Shown in pieces: positions 41,904 through 53,661 of a stretch of 64,000 nt of DNA. A program made the translations under genes and the position numbers. Where the stretch lies: positions 44,906,905 to 44,970,904 of the forward strand of contig CM077010.1 of NCBI GenBank assembly GCA_039090855.1, given 5' to 3'. The notes below the pieces were generated by a model. That model had not been told where the DNA came from and searched no databases. It saw only the letters and a program-made list of their open reading frames with translations. Position 1 is the first letter of the stretch; each line of letters opens with the position of its first letter. The stretch comes from Macrothele yani. Lineage: Eukaryota; Arthropoda; Arachnida; Araneae; Macrothelidae.

Positions 41904-42379
41904 ACAGATACTTCATGTATATCTTCCGTAAAAGGAAGTCACAAGTTATACGTGCATGGTTAAAATACACAATACATAGAGATATCTCTTTTATAATTGC
42001 TATTACGCACGTTAAAATACGGACATGGGATTATGGTGGTTCAGTTATTTATGACGTTTATTATTGAAAAAATAAAGACTAAAAGAAAGCAAGAGCAATT
42101 ACTCACATATATTCGTCCAGAGGTCGTTTTTGTTCGCATACCACCAACACCAAACAACTTGTGGAACTACGGTGGTATGCGACTAACATTCTTATTTATA
42201 AATATGCGAACAAAAACGACCTCTGGACGAATATATGCGAGTAATTGCTCTTGCTTTCTTTTAGTCTTAATTTTTTCAATAATAAACGTCATAAATAACT
42301 GCACCACCATAATCACATGTCCATATTTTAACGTGCGTAATAGCAATTCTAAAAGAGATACTGAATCTCTATGTATTAT
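41904..42379. mobile_element. Palindromic insertion with 11-bp target-site duplication
   Basis: The direct repeat agaaatttgga bounds it at 41893-41903 and 42380-42390. Inside, arms of about 170 bp (41971-42140 and 42203-42377) are inverted copies at roughly 95% identity. The 62-base centre contains a further small hairpin (cgcataccacc at 42136-42146 with ggtggtatgcg at 42171-42181). About 67 bp at the left side are unpaired. A related stretch at 42680-42740 has the same flanks joined without the insertion. No protein was recognised in the arms. Confidence 0.8.
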
Positions 42380-42384
42380 AGAAA

Positions 42385-42989
42385 TTTGGAAGATGTGAAT
42401 CCGTTTATTGGTATAAATATGACATGGATGTTAAGTCATATAATATTCGGAAACTTGAAAATTTCGTCGTACCGGAGCGGGACTCGAACCCACGTCTCCC
42501 AGATAGCGCCCAAGTATGCTAACCGCTACACCACCCAGAACGACAAAGTTTCAAGTTTCTGATTAATTTGAATATAGCCATCACAGGATTCTCTAGTTGG
42601 AGCAACCGGAATTCATATATAGCAAATGTGGAGGATTAGAATTCATTCCCGTGATTACTGGGAGGAGCAGGATATCAATAAATGAAATACGGGATTACAC
42701 CGTCACACAACAGAAATTTGCAAGATGTGAATCTGTTTATTGTGGTAAATAGTTATTTATGAAATCCCGGTTGCTTCGACTAGCGAATCCTGTGATGGTT
42801 ATATTAAAATTAATCGGAAACTTGAAGCTTTGTCGTTCTGGGTAGTGTAGTGGCAGCAAACTCGGGAGCTATCCGGGAGACGCGGGTTCAATTCCTGTTC
42901 CAAGATGACGAAAGTTTCAGGTTTTCGAATATTATCTGACTTAACACCCTTGTCATATTTACACCAATAAACGCATTCACATCTTCCAA
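42385..42989. repeat. Long inverted repeat with tRNA-like segments in both arms
   Basis: Arms of about 240 bp (42385-42624 and 42748-42989) are inverted copies at about 88-90% identity around a 120-base centre. Each arm carries a tRNA-like block, clearest on the minus strand of the left arm: A-box 'gtggtgtagcggttagc' and B-box 'gtgggttcgagtcccgc'. In the right arm the B-box is 'cgggttcaattcctg'. This is probably a pair of tRNA-derived SINEs in inverted orientation, from a family unlike A and B. Confidence 0.8.
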
Positions 42990-43218
42990 TGCCGCACCAG
43001 TGGCGCAGTGGTCTAAGGCGCTGGCCTCTGATCATTCGTCCGTAAGGGGTCCGGGTTCGAATCCCGGTCAGGCATGGATGTTGTGTTTGTCTTACGGCAC
43101 TGGCTCTCTCCCTTCCCTGGAACCAGTGAGCCTAAATTAGGGACGGGCGACTGCTTATAGCCCATTGAGTTGCTCACGGTGGTCGTTAAACCTCCAATCA
43201 AAAAAAAAAAAAAAAAAC
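42990..43218 (+). mobile_element. SINE family A, best-preserved copy
   Basis: A perfect 10-bp target-site duplication, catcttccaa, lies at 42980-42989 and 43219-43228. The head has A-box 'agtggcgcagtggtctaagg' and B-box 'gggttcgaatcccgg'. The body runs 'ggatgttgtgtttgtcttac', 'ccctggaaccagtg', 'aaattagggacgggcgactg', 'ttgctcacggtggtcg', and ends with about 18 A. It interrupts the outer end of the long inverted repeat. This copy defines the family: about 229 bp, pol III-type head, poly-A tail. Confidence 0.95.
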
Positions 43219-43228
43219 CATCTTCCAA

Positions 43229-43692
43229 ATTTGTATGGTGATATTTTTCTTGCTGTACGTGGCTTTTTATCTAAAGAGATTACCGAAATAAGAATTTTAC
43301 AGTGAGACTACGGTGCGTTTTGGCGAAAATATACGGTGAAACCTGCTTCTGTGCAAAGGAGAAAAAAGTTAAATATAAAAAAAGATTTCGAGTTTGTACG
43401 GGGTGCCATATACCTGAGAGTATTCTCTGTCTGGATATACATAGAAAAGATTAGTGTGAAACACAAGAAAGAACAGAATGAGAAGTACAGAGTTCTGTAG
43501 TTTGTTGGATACCAATGAAGACTTAGCTTTCATTTTTTATTATTTCAATGTGGTCTTCAGGTCACATTCCGAGAATCTACAAAGAAAATATCTGGTGATT
43601 GTTCTTCAGCTAGTTTTTCGAACATTTCTTCAAACTACTGAGAGAATGACCTGAATCGGATTGGTTTATTCGTAGTTCACAGACGTCCTTTT
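43229..43692. other. Non-coding stretch without a recognised element
   Basis: No gene was seen. Confidence 0.5.
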
Positions 43693-43918
43693 GGTTTGGA
43701 GATTTAAAGGCTACCGTAAGCAACTCACTGGGCAATATAAGCAGTTGCCTGTTCCTAATTTAGGGCCACTTGTTCCAGGGAAGAACGAAAGACAGCACCA
43801 GAGAAGTATGGCAAAACACACCATTCATGCCTTATGTGGGATTGGAACCCACACCTCTCTTGAAATAATTATAAGAAACCAATGCTCTGTGCCACACGGG
43901 CACCTGGTCGGCTTCGGC
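43693..43918 (-). mobile_element. SINE family A, diverged full-length copy
   Basis: On the plus strand: 'gagatttaaaggctaccg', 'gttcctaatttagggccact', 'gggattggaacccacacc' (inverse B-box) and 'gtgccacacgggcacc' (inverse A-box). Confidence 0.8.
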
Positions 43919-44134
43919 GACATTTAAAACATCTGCAAGGACGACGAAGAGGAGCACAAACGCCGTAATGATGTTTGTTCCATCGGGTCCTAATCTTCAA
44001 AGTACAGAAGTAAAAAAAGAAGTATCAAATAAACAAGTTCAAATATAAATTAAATAGTCGACCCACAAAATAAGTGGTCAGAAACGCGAAATTCTTCCCG
44101 AGTGCTCTAATGTAAACTAATTTCAAAAACTCCT

Positions 44135-44480
44135 TAATCCTTTAGCCGGCTGAAACGAGTTAACTCGTGGTTAACAAAATGAGCTGAACTCAACTCCAAC
44201 GAATATATTCGCTATCTAAGAAGTGGACCGAACACTACTGGAACGAAGTCATTCAGGGTATGTTTAGTGGTCCCAAAGCTGCTCGTACGAGTTACCTTCA
44301 AGACTAGAGCATATAAAAAAAGTTTCTCTCGCCCTTAGATTGGTTATTCATATTTGTCATTCAGGCGTATCATGGACACCAATCCCTTCTGAGAAATTAA
44401 GTGATAAAGGACTATTGCAATGGAGGCGAATTTAAGGAAGGAGAGAGAAGACATTTAAGTAACGTTTCTTTACCCAGTGG
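44135..44480 (+). repeat. Dispersed repeat R2, copy B
   Basis: Collinear with 12100-12470 at roughly 65-70% identity. It contains no known protein. Confidence 0.55.
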
Positions 44481-44744
44481 CATGGCGTTCGTTTCAGTGA
44501 GGCTAGCCCTTACCCATCATGTTTGAGGTCATGGAACAGGGAATATAGGACTACATGGGAGGGCATATCACCTATGACATGTTTATTTTCGCTGCTGCTG
44601 AGATGACAGGGGGTAAAGATAAAATATTCTACCGTAGGTTTCGTAAACATCACTGGTATGTAAACATTTCTGTTTGGAGGGCGCAAAACTTTTCGGCACC
44701 GTTTGGGGTCAATCACAGTACATCAGCAGCTTAAAGGGTTAAGT

Positions 44745-45040
44745 GCCAGCGACGCGTTAGAGCGTGCAAAGCTTTCCTTTACTCAGCGTTAGCGACGTGT
44801 CTAGCGCTTGCAAACGTTTCTTCAACTCAGTGTCATGGACGCTTCGTCCATGAAACTAAGTTTGAGAAACGTTGGCACGCGCTAAATGCGTCACTGACGC
44901 TGGGTAAGGGAAAGCTTTGCACGCGCTACACGGGTCGCTGGCACTAGGAAAAGGAAAGCTTTGCACACCTTAGACGGGTGTCTGACACTGGGTAAAGGAA
45001 AGCTTTACACATGCTACACGTCTTGCTGACACCCAAAGTG
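44745..45040. repeat. Palindromic tandem array, about 60-bp units
   Basis: Units around 'aaaggaaagctttgcacgcg' run leftward (44745-44831, inverted) and rightward (about 44855-45040) from a central hairpin at 44833-44853 (tcatggacg, ctt, cgtccatga). At least two units are inverted on the left and three to four are direct on the right. Confidence 0.75.
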
Positions 45041-45412
45041 TTAATAATTTTTAACGAATTATTATACACAAACAAATACCGAAGGACATAGGTGAAATCA
45101 CTTAAATATTCCGTTCCACAATGAGTGAGTGAGTTGTTCCAAAATAGCGGAATCAAAAACACACGCATGGACTTTCACTTAGCGCATAATTGGCCCCACC
45201 CGCCAGAGTGTGTAGCCACAAACGAAACGAAAGAAAATACGTTGTTTAATTATTCATAAATCGAGGCACTTCTTCATCAAACGTGGTTTGTAAGCTACAA
45301 AATGGGACGAATATTCGTAACGTAACGCTTTCCTTTTCGAGTTTTTAAGCAGTTGTTGAAACGACTTTGATGGTGTGACATAAGGCAGTTCTACCCGCAC
45401 GTCAGAACGATT

Positions 45413-45625
45413 TTTTTTATTGGAGGTTTAACGACCACCGTGAGCAGTTCAATGAGCAATACGCAGCCGCCCGTCCCTAATTTAGGGCCACGTGTTCCAG
45501 GGAAGGGAGAGAGCCAGTGACGTAAGACAAACACAAAATCCATGGCTCACCGGGATTCGAACCCGCACCCCTTTCGGACGAACTATCTGAAGCCATCGCT
45601 TAGACCACTGCACCACAGGGGCGGC
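45413..45625 (-). mobile_element. SINE family A, full length
   Basis: The target-site duplication tcagaacgatt/tcagaatgatt lies at 45402-45412 and 45626-45636 with one mismatch. The inverse B-box 'gggattcgaacccgc' and inverse A-box 'ccactgcaccacaggg' are clear. Confidence 0.9.
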
Positions 45626-45636
45626 TCAGAATGATT

Positions 45637-48600
45637 TGGATGAAATGGTGTCACAGCGAGATTTCACAATGGTATTTTTCACCTGAGGCAGCTATCGCGA
45701 CAAATCACAAAATTTACGTACGGAATTACAACGGAAATTATGAAAATAAGCTGTGGTAAAAGCACTGAAGTGCTACTGAAGGAGAACATTTTGGAAGATC
45801 CTGATCTTCCTGATGTATTGCCACATACGAATACTGGAGGGAAAAGTAGTTTCTGTGTTGGATGTACCATCTGTTCCTAGTAGAACGTTTTTATTTGCAC
45901 ATCGTCTTTGAACACATGTCATTTTTTTTTAATAAACATGTTTGTACTGTCGGGGAAGAATATAATTTCAAATTATTTCTTTTTAAGATTTGCGCATTAT
46001 TTTCCCAATGTGTACATCGAAAGAACTAAACAGTAATGAATATACACAGAAACGGTTATGTGTAATGCAGAAACTTCCAAACAAATCTACAGGGCGGGTT
46101 TAGCAGTTATAAAACATATTGACACCAGTTGAAAGCGATAAATCTTATATTCTTGTGTTCTAGTTTGTTGACTGTGTCTTTCAGTAAGAGAAAACAAATA
46201 ACATAAATTAATATCACTAAAATTATCAGCATAAGTAACCAGAGAGAAAGTTCAGCTTAAGTTTTTTTTTAATCTATGTAAAAATTTACTTAAATTATGC
46301 ATTCTCGCTTCTAAATTTCGAAAATGCTATTTTGCATTTTTACGCTCCTTCAAACTAAATGAAAGTTAGAATGCTTGAAGATAAAGAGCGTAAACTACTC
46401 GTAATCGAATCCTCTGCATTCCCTTAGAAATACGTTTTGCTTCACCACCTACATTAGCTATAAAATTCTTAACGGAAACAAATTTTTCTTAGTACCGATA
46501 TCCACGCATCGTTCAAAAACGTATTACATTTGATGGAATAAAGAAATTCAAATGTAGTTTTAACAACTAAGTGCTCAGAAAGAAATCAGTACTTATATCA
46601 GCGTTTCCTGTAATCTTATTTGGAAATAGAAGGAATCTACAGTGTTCTGTAACTAGGTAAAAACGTGACTAAATTTACGTACAACTCTAGTGGAAATGCG
46701 CAGTGTGTTTCCAAACTTGTTTGTACTTATATGTACATCACTAACCGAAATACGACAGTAGTTTTTCCTCTAGTGATTTATTCATTCTTTCGACAAATGT
46801 GAATATTGCTAGACTGGAACTCGAAAGACAAAACGCGACGTTTGGACATTTCTTTCAGCTGGACATTCATCAAGTTTTGGGATTTGTTTGGAGGTTTAAC
46901 AACCACCGTGAGCAAACCAATGGGCTACAAGACGTTCCCCATCCCTAATTTAGGGCTGCAGGGTTTAGGGATGCAGAATAGCGAATTGCAAGAATAATAT
47001 TTGCAAATAAAATATCAAATTATTTCACTATAAGACTCTGATTTTACTCGCTGTTGAATTGTAGTTCAATTTCCACTGGGCTTTGGTTCAGACCCCAGTA
47101 GATACATTTTTGAAAATTAAGACACGTGATGTACCCCTCTAATTTAACGTTCCTTTTCAGATTCTGTAACGTTCCTTTTCAGATTCTGCGTTCTTATGGA
47201 AATGCATTTTCTCCTGGTTAAACGTTTTCTGACTAACGACGCATTACTTCCTAACCAGTTTTATTTTACGTTTGGCATCACTGGCAGCTGGTCAGAGATC
47301 AATAGAACGTAATCACTGAAAGTGGTAAGCGTGCAATCGAGATAAGGATGTGTGAGGAGCCATTTGGAGCTAAATATTTGCTTAATACACTCAGTGCAGT
47401 AAGTTATATCTATTTGTTGAGCAAAGAACGACTTTGGTATAAGGTCGTGATATTGTGCATTTCTGAGACAACTTGATAAATAAAGCATTTTTATAGATTA
47501 TTTGATATTGTGATATGATTTACAGCCAGAGTTGTTCTTTGAAGATTTGCAAACGCAGAACAAAGCGTGGACATTGAAATTTAAGTTGCTGATTATTTAT
47601 CCTTAGACCGTTAGCGTTTTTCTATATTTATGAATGGTCAATATCAATAATGATATTAATATTCTTTTAGTAAAGCATTTAAATCTTACAGTTGGCACCT
47701 ACTACAAACAACCATTTAAACCTAACCTTAAATTTTCAGCAAGTAATAATTAAATCTTTAGCAAGAGACATTAAATGGCAGTAACATTAATTCATTATAG
47801 ACTATAACAGCAAAGACACATGAAAATTGAAAACTAGTGGATGGATTCTGAAAAGCAGTTAGACATTTAATTGCCATGAGTTTTATATACAATAGAGCGA
47901 AGGTGAGTAAACTGTAACTACCTAAAAAGTTAGTCTCAAGATTTATTATACGCATTATGTCGAAGTTTGTCGACGTTTAGTATTTGGAAACGTTTCTTTT
48001 AATCCGTATGGAAATTTCTAAGTGATTCTAATTCAGTTTGACTCAGTAGAATGCTGTATAGACATTACACCATTTTTCTGTGTCCCTGTATATTTTATTT
48101 TCCTCATATCTGCTCATACGCCTTCTCATACAATCAACTAACTCCAAAGAAATTCCGAAGAAATAAAAATAAATTCTTAGCTTCAAGCGCAATGAAATGC
48201 ACAAGACTTCTATGTGTTCTGCACATTGCAGTGTTCTTTTTGCTTTGGAAAAGAGAAAGGAAAGCAAAGCAAACTAACAGTTATACACGTGTGTGCGCGC
48301 GAGTAATTCAACATAAAAACTGTGGGAAAATTATGATCGTTACGAAAAAGAATATATATATAGCCTTAATGAAAAATGTCATGAAATAGCTCACATATTA
48401 ACTTTTCCGGTTGAAATTACTGGTAAAATCACCTGCGAGGATAAAAAAAATTAGAATTGTTTTAATAAAAGCATTTAGGTGGCCGTTTAGTATGAAAGAA
48501 GATATTTATCTTTAATAATTGCTTTGGGATTTTCCAACCAATTCATTTTGAGCCTTCGTGCCAAAAAGAATTGCGTACCATAAATCAATGGTTTTAAAGA

Positions 48601-50019
48601 ACCCCATTAGATAAGTTCATAAAAGTTAATGTTCTGATTTTACTCTACGTACATTTCTCAAAAGTCTGATTAAAAAGCAACTTATTCAAATTTATACGTA
48701 GGAGTTGACGACGCACTCACGGGATAAGCACCAATTCAAATCCAGAGAACAACTTTGTAAATAGCAATTACCCTCCGAAAGGCGGCAAGGAAGAGGAAGA
48801 CAGATGACGGTATGCTTAAAACCTCGACTTCAATTAAGCCATCAAGCTGGATGAAATAGACCAAGTATTTGCTGTAATGCTGTGCGAAAAAAAAAATGGA
48901 ATGGAAGAACACAGAGAAAGTTGTGATAATGTGCGAGCTCTAATGACCGTAACAAGCAGCGAAAAATGTAGCGCTTGATCTCTTGGCTAGATTGTTACTT
49001 GGTGGAACTCCAGCTGCCAGGGTGAAGCATTAAGGCTAAAACTTAAACAGCACGCAGCCAAGACGCCCACGTCGCAGGTCGTGACCTCGTATAGGAAGAC
49101 GGCTTCACAGGACGAGTCGTGATGAAAGCTGCACAAAACTGCTGTTAGTGAGTAAGGATGTTGAAGAAGGCTCGTCGTTTTTGTTTACTTGCGAATGGAA
49201 TGAGTTTCACGGGTATTATTACTGGCGCCATTTACATAATTACCTCTTTCTCCCCGTAGCTGATGAACTCATCAAGGTAACTTATCGCAACAAGACATCT
49301 CTCTGTTTTGGAGAGCGAAGTGTTCTATCATAATTTTTTCTGACTTTTTGCATAAGCTCTCGGAAAATGCAACTCTCTAAGCAGCAGTTTTCTTCTTGAA
49401 ATGTGGCTTCGATTCAGATTTCACAAGTATACACTCCACCATACCCCCATTTAATTTTTTTCTTGAAGTTGTTTACATGTCCTTAGAGAGAAGATAATGA
49501 TTGCAGGTTCAGTTTCTGATGATGGGGGACCTAACTGAAGACGAATACTTGCTCATGATGGAATTTTGTTGATAAAAGAAAGACAAAAATCACGACTTTT
49601 TACATTATCTTTCCCTGAAGAAAGTAATTAAATTTTACTTTATCAAATATCCTTATGTGATACAGCTGAAAATATCTTGAAATCACTAAATATATGAGGC
49701 TTTTTTTTTAAATAGCTGTTAAACCCACCGAAAAATGTCTCGCCTTCAAACATTTCACCCATATTTAATCAAAATGAACTTTAAGCAAGTTAGTAAGCCT
49801 CGTGAAAAAAGCATGAATACTGCTGTTAAATAATATGACTCGCTCAAAATGTTAAAGCAAGTCTAGTTTAGTAATGTGTGTCCTGTGGGTAAACACTAAC
49901 AACAACTCATTGCACAAAAGGAACTGTGTATAACAATTACGTATTATTAAATGCATATTGCAATTAGTAATGTGGACAAGCGTCATAGCGAAGATTACTA
50001 ATGTCCTGGAGAATGATAT
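45637..50019. other. Long AT-rich stretch with a single SINE fragment
   Basis: Apart from the SINE fragment at 46878-46975 I recognise nothing in these 4.4 kb. The longest open frame (48051-48389, plus, 112 codons) has a hydrophobic segment (LLCVLHIAVFFLLW) but no homology I can name, and base composition is like its surroundings. A host exon cannot be excluded from sequence alone. Confidence 0.45.
46878..46975 (-). mobile_element. SINE family A, 3' fragment
   Basis: 'ggaggtttaacaaccaccgt', 'gagcaaaccaatgggct' and 'catccctaatttagggct' match the SINE tail region. The 5' half is missing. Confidence 0.8.
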
Positions 50020-51372
50020 GTAGAGAGGAACCTCCGTTATATCTTTCTCAGTAATACGTTTTCAAATCTATTTACAATGGAACCTCAGTTATAGGTTTTC
50101 AGTTTAACGTTTTTAAATCTATTTAGAGTAGAACCTGAGTTTAACATTTTTAAATCTATTTACAGTGGAACCTCAGACTTAAAAGCGTTTCACTGAGAAA
50201 CGTATAACTGAGGTTCCGCTGTAAAAACACTTAAAAACGTATGACTGAAAAACGTATATTTACAGTGGAATTTCAGTTATACGTTTTAAGTCTATTTACA
50301 GTGGAACTCCAGTTATAATTTTATAAATCAATTTACAGTGGAACCTCAGTTATACGTTTTTAAATCCATTTACGGTGGTGCCGCTGTTACACATTTTAAA
50401 TCAATTTACAGTGGAACTTCCTATTTACGTTTCTCAGTTATACATTTTTAAATCTATTTACAGTGGAACCTTCACAATACGTTCCTTATTTATACGTTTT
50501 TAAATATATTTACAGTGGAACCTCCACAATCGTTCCTTATTTATACGTTTTTAAATCTATTTACAGTGGAACATCAGTAATACGTTTTAAATCTATTTAC
50601 AGTGATACCTCAGTTATACTTTTTCAAATCTATTAACAGTGGTATCCTAGGCATACGTTTTTAAATATATTTACAGTGAAACCTCAGATTTAAAAGGGTT
50701 TGACTGAGAAACGTATAACTGAAGTTTCACTGTAAATAGAATTAAAAGCGTATGACTGAAAAACATATATTTACACTGGAATTTCAGTTATACGTTTTTA
50801 GTCTCTTTACAGTGGAGCCTCAGTTATACGTTTTTAAATTAATTTACAGTGGAACCTAGGTTATACGTTTTTAAATCCATTTACAGTGGTACTTTAGTTA
50901 TACGTTTTTAAATCTATTTACAGCGAAACCTCCGCTCTGAGTTCCTCAGTTATACGTTTTTCAATCTATTTACAGTAGTACCTCAGTTACATATTTTAAA
51001 TCTACTTACAGTGGAACTTCCGGTTTAAGTTTCTCAGTTAAACGTTCTTAAATCTATTCATAGTGGAACCTCAGTTATACATTTTACGTCTATTTACAGT
51101 GGAACCTCAGTTATACGTTTTAAGTCTATTTACAGTGGTACCTCAGTTATACGTTACAAATCTATTAACAGCGGTATACCAGGCATAGGTTTTTGAATCT
51201 ATTTACAGTGGAACCTCCGTTATACGTTTTTAAATACATTTACTGTGGAACCTCATACGTTTCTTAGTTATACGTTTTTAAATCTATTTCTAATCTATTT
51301 ACAGTGGCACTTCTGCTATACGTTTCTCAGTCATATGTTTTTAAATCTATTTGCTATGGAGCCTCCATTATC
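50020..51372. repeat. Tandem array, about 37-bp unit, with inverted blocks
   Basis: The unit 'cagtggaacctcagttatacg' plus 'tttttaaatctattta' recurs about 35 times with much variation. Two blocks are inverted: about 50176-50260 and 50690-50775, each with 'gagaaacgtataactgaagt'-type sequence. Both inverted blocks have the same internal structure and lie about 515 bp apart, so a half-kilobase segment seems to have been duplicated after the inversion. Confidence 0.9.
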
Positions 51373-51439
51373 CGTTTCTAAGGAAACGGATGACATCCCA
51401 TCGTCCAGGAATTATATGCACCTTTTCCAAGGAGGATTC

Positions 51440-51671
51440 CATTTTTTGTTGTTGTTGTTGTATTTGGAGGTTTAACGACCACCGTGAGCAGCTCAATTGG
51501 CTATATGCAGTCGCCCATCCCTAATTTAGGGCCATTGGGTCCAGGGAAGGGAGAGAGCCAGTGTCGTAAGACAAACATAACATCCATGCCTCACCGGGAT
51601 TCGAACCCAGACCCATCTCGGACGAATGATCTCTAGCCAGCTCTTATACCACTGCACTACCGGGGCGGCCT
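51440..51671 (-). mobile_element. SINE family A, full length
   Basis: The target-site duplication aaggaggattc lies at 51429-51439 and 51672-51682, exact. The tail is (GTT)n-rich on the plus strand. The inverse B-box 'gggattcgaacccag' is present. Confidence 0.92.
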
Positions 51672-51762
51672 AAGGAGGATTCAGGCGGTTTTGAATGAAA
51701 AAGATGGCCCCACACCCTATTAGATACATAGAACCTTCATTTCGTAGGTGTTTGTTTTCTCT

Positions 51763-51831
51763 TCAACCCCTATATATCTCGATATGGTTTACATTTGTAA
51801 TGTAAACCATATCGAGATATATAGGGGTTGA
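51763..51831. repeat. Perfect hairpin, 32-bp arms, five-base loop
   Basis: Left arm 'tcaacccctatatatctcga' plus 'tatggtttacat', loop 'ttgta', then the exact inverse. I see no mismatch over 32 bp. Confidence 0.95.
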
Positions 51832-52379
51832 TGCACAAGATGCTCAAGCTTCTTAGTTCCGATTTCTGAAAGGAGAAGACGCGTTACATTAACGTTGACA
51901 GAATTTTAGGAACAAATATTATTTGTGGAATTCCCTTTTTGGACAACGGCATTCGGTACCATTTGAGTTCTATTAGTGAGCTTGAAGCGTGAGAAGTTGG
52001 CTACACTCATTTTTTTTTTATGACTCGTGAAGACATTATAAAACTCTCTCATCAGGACATCGAAGTGACCGTTAAATTTATGCCTCTTTAAACGAGGAGT
52101 GTACTGACTAATGAATAAATCAAATCACATTTCAAGACGTACAAGTATACAGAATGCCAATTTTGAACAGCATAAAAATACCAGTTAAAATGTAAACTCA
52201 ATCTTATCAACAGTAATTTTAAAGTTATTCCTACAAAATTAAATTTATTAAAATAACTAAGTTTGATGTATATGTATGTATTTATGCTTGCGATTTAGAT
52301 GCAAACTTACAGAAATTTAAATAAAGAAAACAGTTATTTATTTCGGCGTTGCTCCATATTGGCTTTCTAAATCGTTCTC
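51832..52379. other. Non-coding stretch without a recognised element
   Basis: No gene was seen. Confidence 0.5.
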
Positions 52380-52600
52380 GCCGCCGCGATGGCGTAGTAG
52401 TCTAAGCACTGGTGTTTGACCGCTCGTCCGAGTGAGCCCGGGTTCGAACACCGAATGAGGTATATAGGTGTTGTGTTCGTTTTACGATACTGGCTTTTTC
52501 CCTTTTCCGGAACCATTGGTTCCAAATTAGGGGCGGGCGGTTGCTTATAAGCCCACTGAGTTGCTCACGGTAGTCGTTAAACTACACAAACAAATGAAAA
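52380..52600 (+). mobile_element. SINE family A, full length, diverged
   Basis: A-box 'gatggcgtagtagtctaag', B-box 'gggttcgaacaccg', then 'ggtgttgtgttcgtttta' and 'caaattaggggcgggcgg', with an A-rich tail. Confidence 0.88.
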
Positions 52601-53411
52601 AAAAGATATGATCTCGATTTCCCAGAGTAAAGAAATAATTACTCAGTTTTCTGTTTAGCGTCATAAAATCTATTAAGGGTCTAAACAATTACAAAAACAT
52701 CACTTAATATAGGAACCTACTGCTTCAGCTTCTTAAATCATAAACTTGTTCTTCCGATTGGTTTGTTTCTTTTGATTTCACTTCCTTGGTTTCGACCTAC
52801 TTGGTTTTTCGGCTGTAGCAACTCACCGCTTTAACGAAATTCCCGGCACATATCAGCTTTATTATATCCCCTTTCAATTTGTTTTATTGCATTGACTTTA
52901 TCTTCCAAACTTCACACTTCCTTTTTCTCCGTACTTTTATCCATTTCGCCTGTTTTTAAATTCTGTATGTTAAAGGAAACTTCTTTTCGTACATTTTCTG
53001 ACGGTAGAAATCAGAGTATCCTAGAATACTCTGTGTTATTTTAAAATGGTGGTTCACACACAACAGAAAATGCCAACGGCCTTCGTCCTATATCGGAAAT
53101 TACGCTTTGTGGCCTTCACAAAACGGCTTCCTCTTAATAACCATGTCTACAGTCTTTCCTTTTCCCCGTTTTTCCCTAAGCCTCTTAGGGACAAGTGCTC
53201 TCTTCTAGGAGAAGACCTTCAAAAGCAGTAAATATGCCATCCAAAACACTCCTAGAACTTTCAACCTTTTTTTATCTCCACCATTAAATTTTTTGCTGTC
53301 CAGGAATGCACTCATGCAAACGAGTGGGGTGAGACCTTTGTTCCAGATTTCGCTGTAAACGATTTGGAACAATTACCTCACATAAAACGAAATTGAAGCA
53401 CAATACTTTCA
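52601..53411. other. Non-coding stretch without a recognised element
   Basis: Short open frames only (for example 53046-53231), none recognised. Confidence 0.5.
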
Positions 53412-53550
53412 CGGAAACTGGTAATCTGGAAGTTGACGGTGGAAATCTAGAGAACTAACTGATACTACTTGGTATTTGTTGTCCAAAGTAAGTACAGTAT
53501 CAGTTAGATCTTGATTCGCACCATCAACTTCCCCAGACTCCAGTTTCTGT
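53412..53550. repeat. Imperfect long hairpin
   Basis: The arms 53412-53470 and 53493-53550 pair through 'ggaaactgg/ccagtttctg', 'ggaagttgacggtgg/ccatcaacttcc' and 'aactaactgatact/agtatcagttag', with small internal loops. Centre is about 20 bases. Confidence 0.7.
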
Positions 53551-53661
53551 AACAGATTTACATATCAAATTCGTTTTACGTAAATTAGCAAAATAAATAA
53601 ATATCTACAAATCAAACCAATTTGAATTTTCATGACTTCAATTTTACAAATTTTCATTTCC

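Noticed and set aside
41971..42377. A MITE with TA or TTAA target duplication
   Set aside because: The flanking duplication is 11 bp (agaaatttgga), longer than for Tc1, mariner or piggyBac-type MITEs, and one side has 67 unpaired bases.
48051..48389. Possible small membrane protein
   Set aside because: One hydrophobic segment in a 112-codon open frame, but no recognised family, splice context or compositional difference from surrounding DNA.
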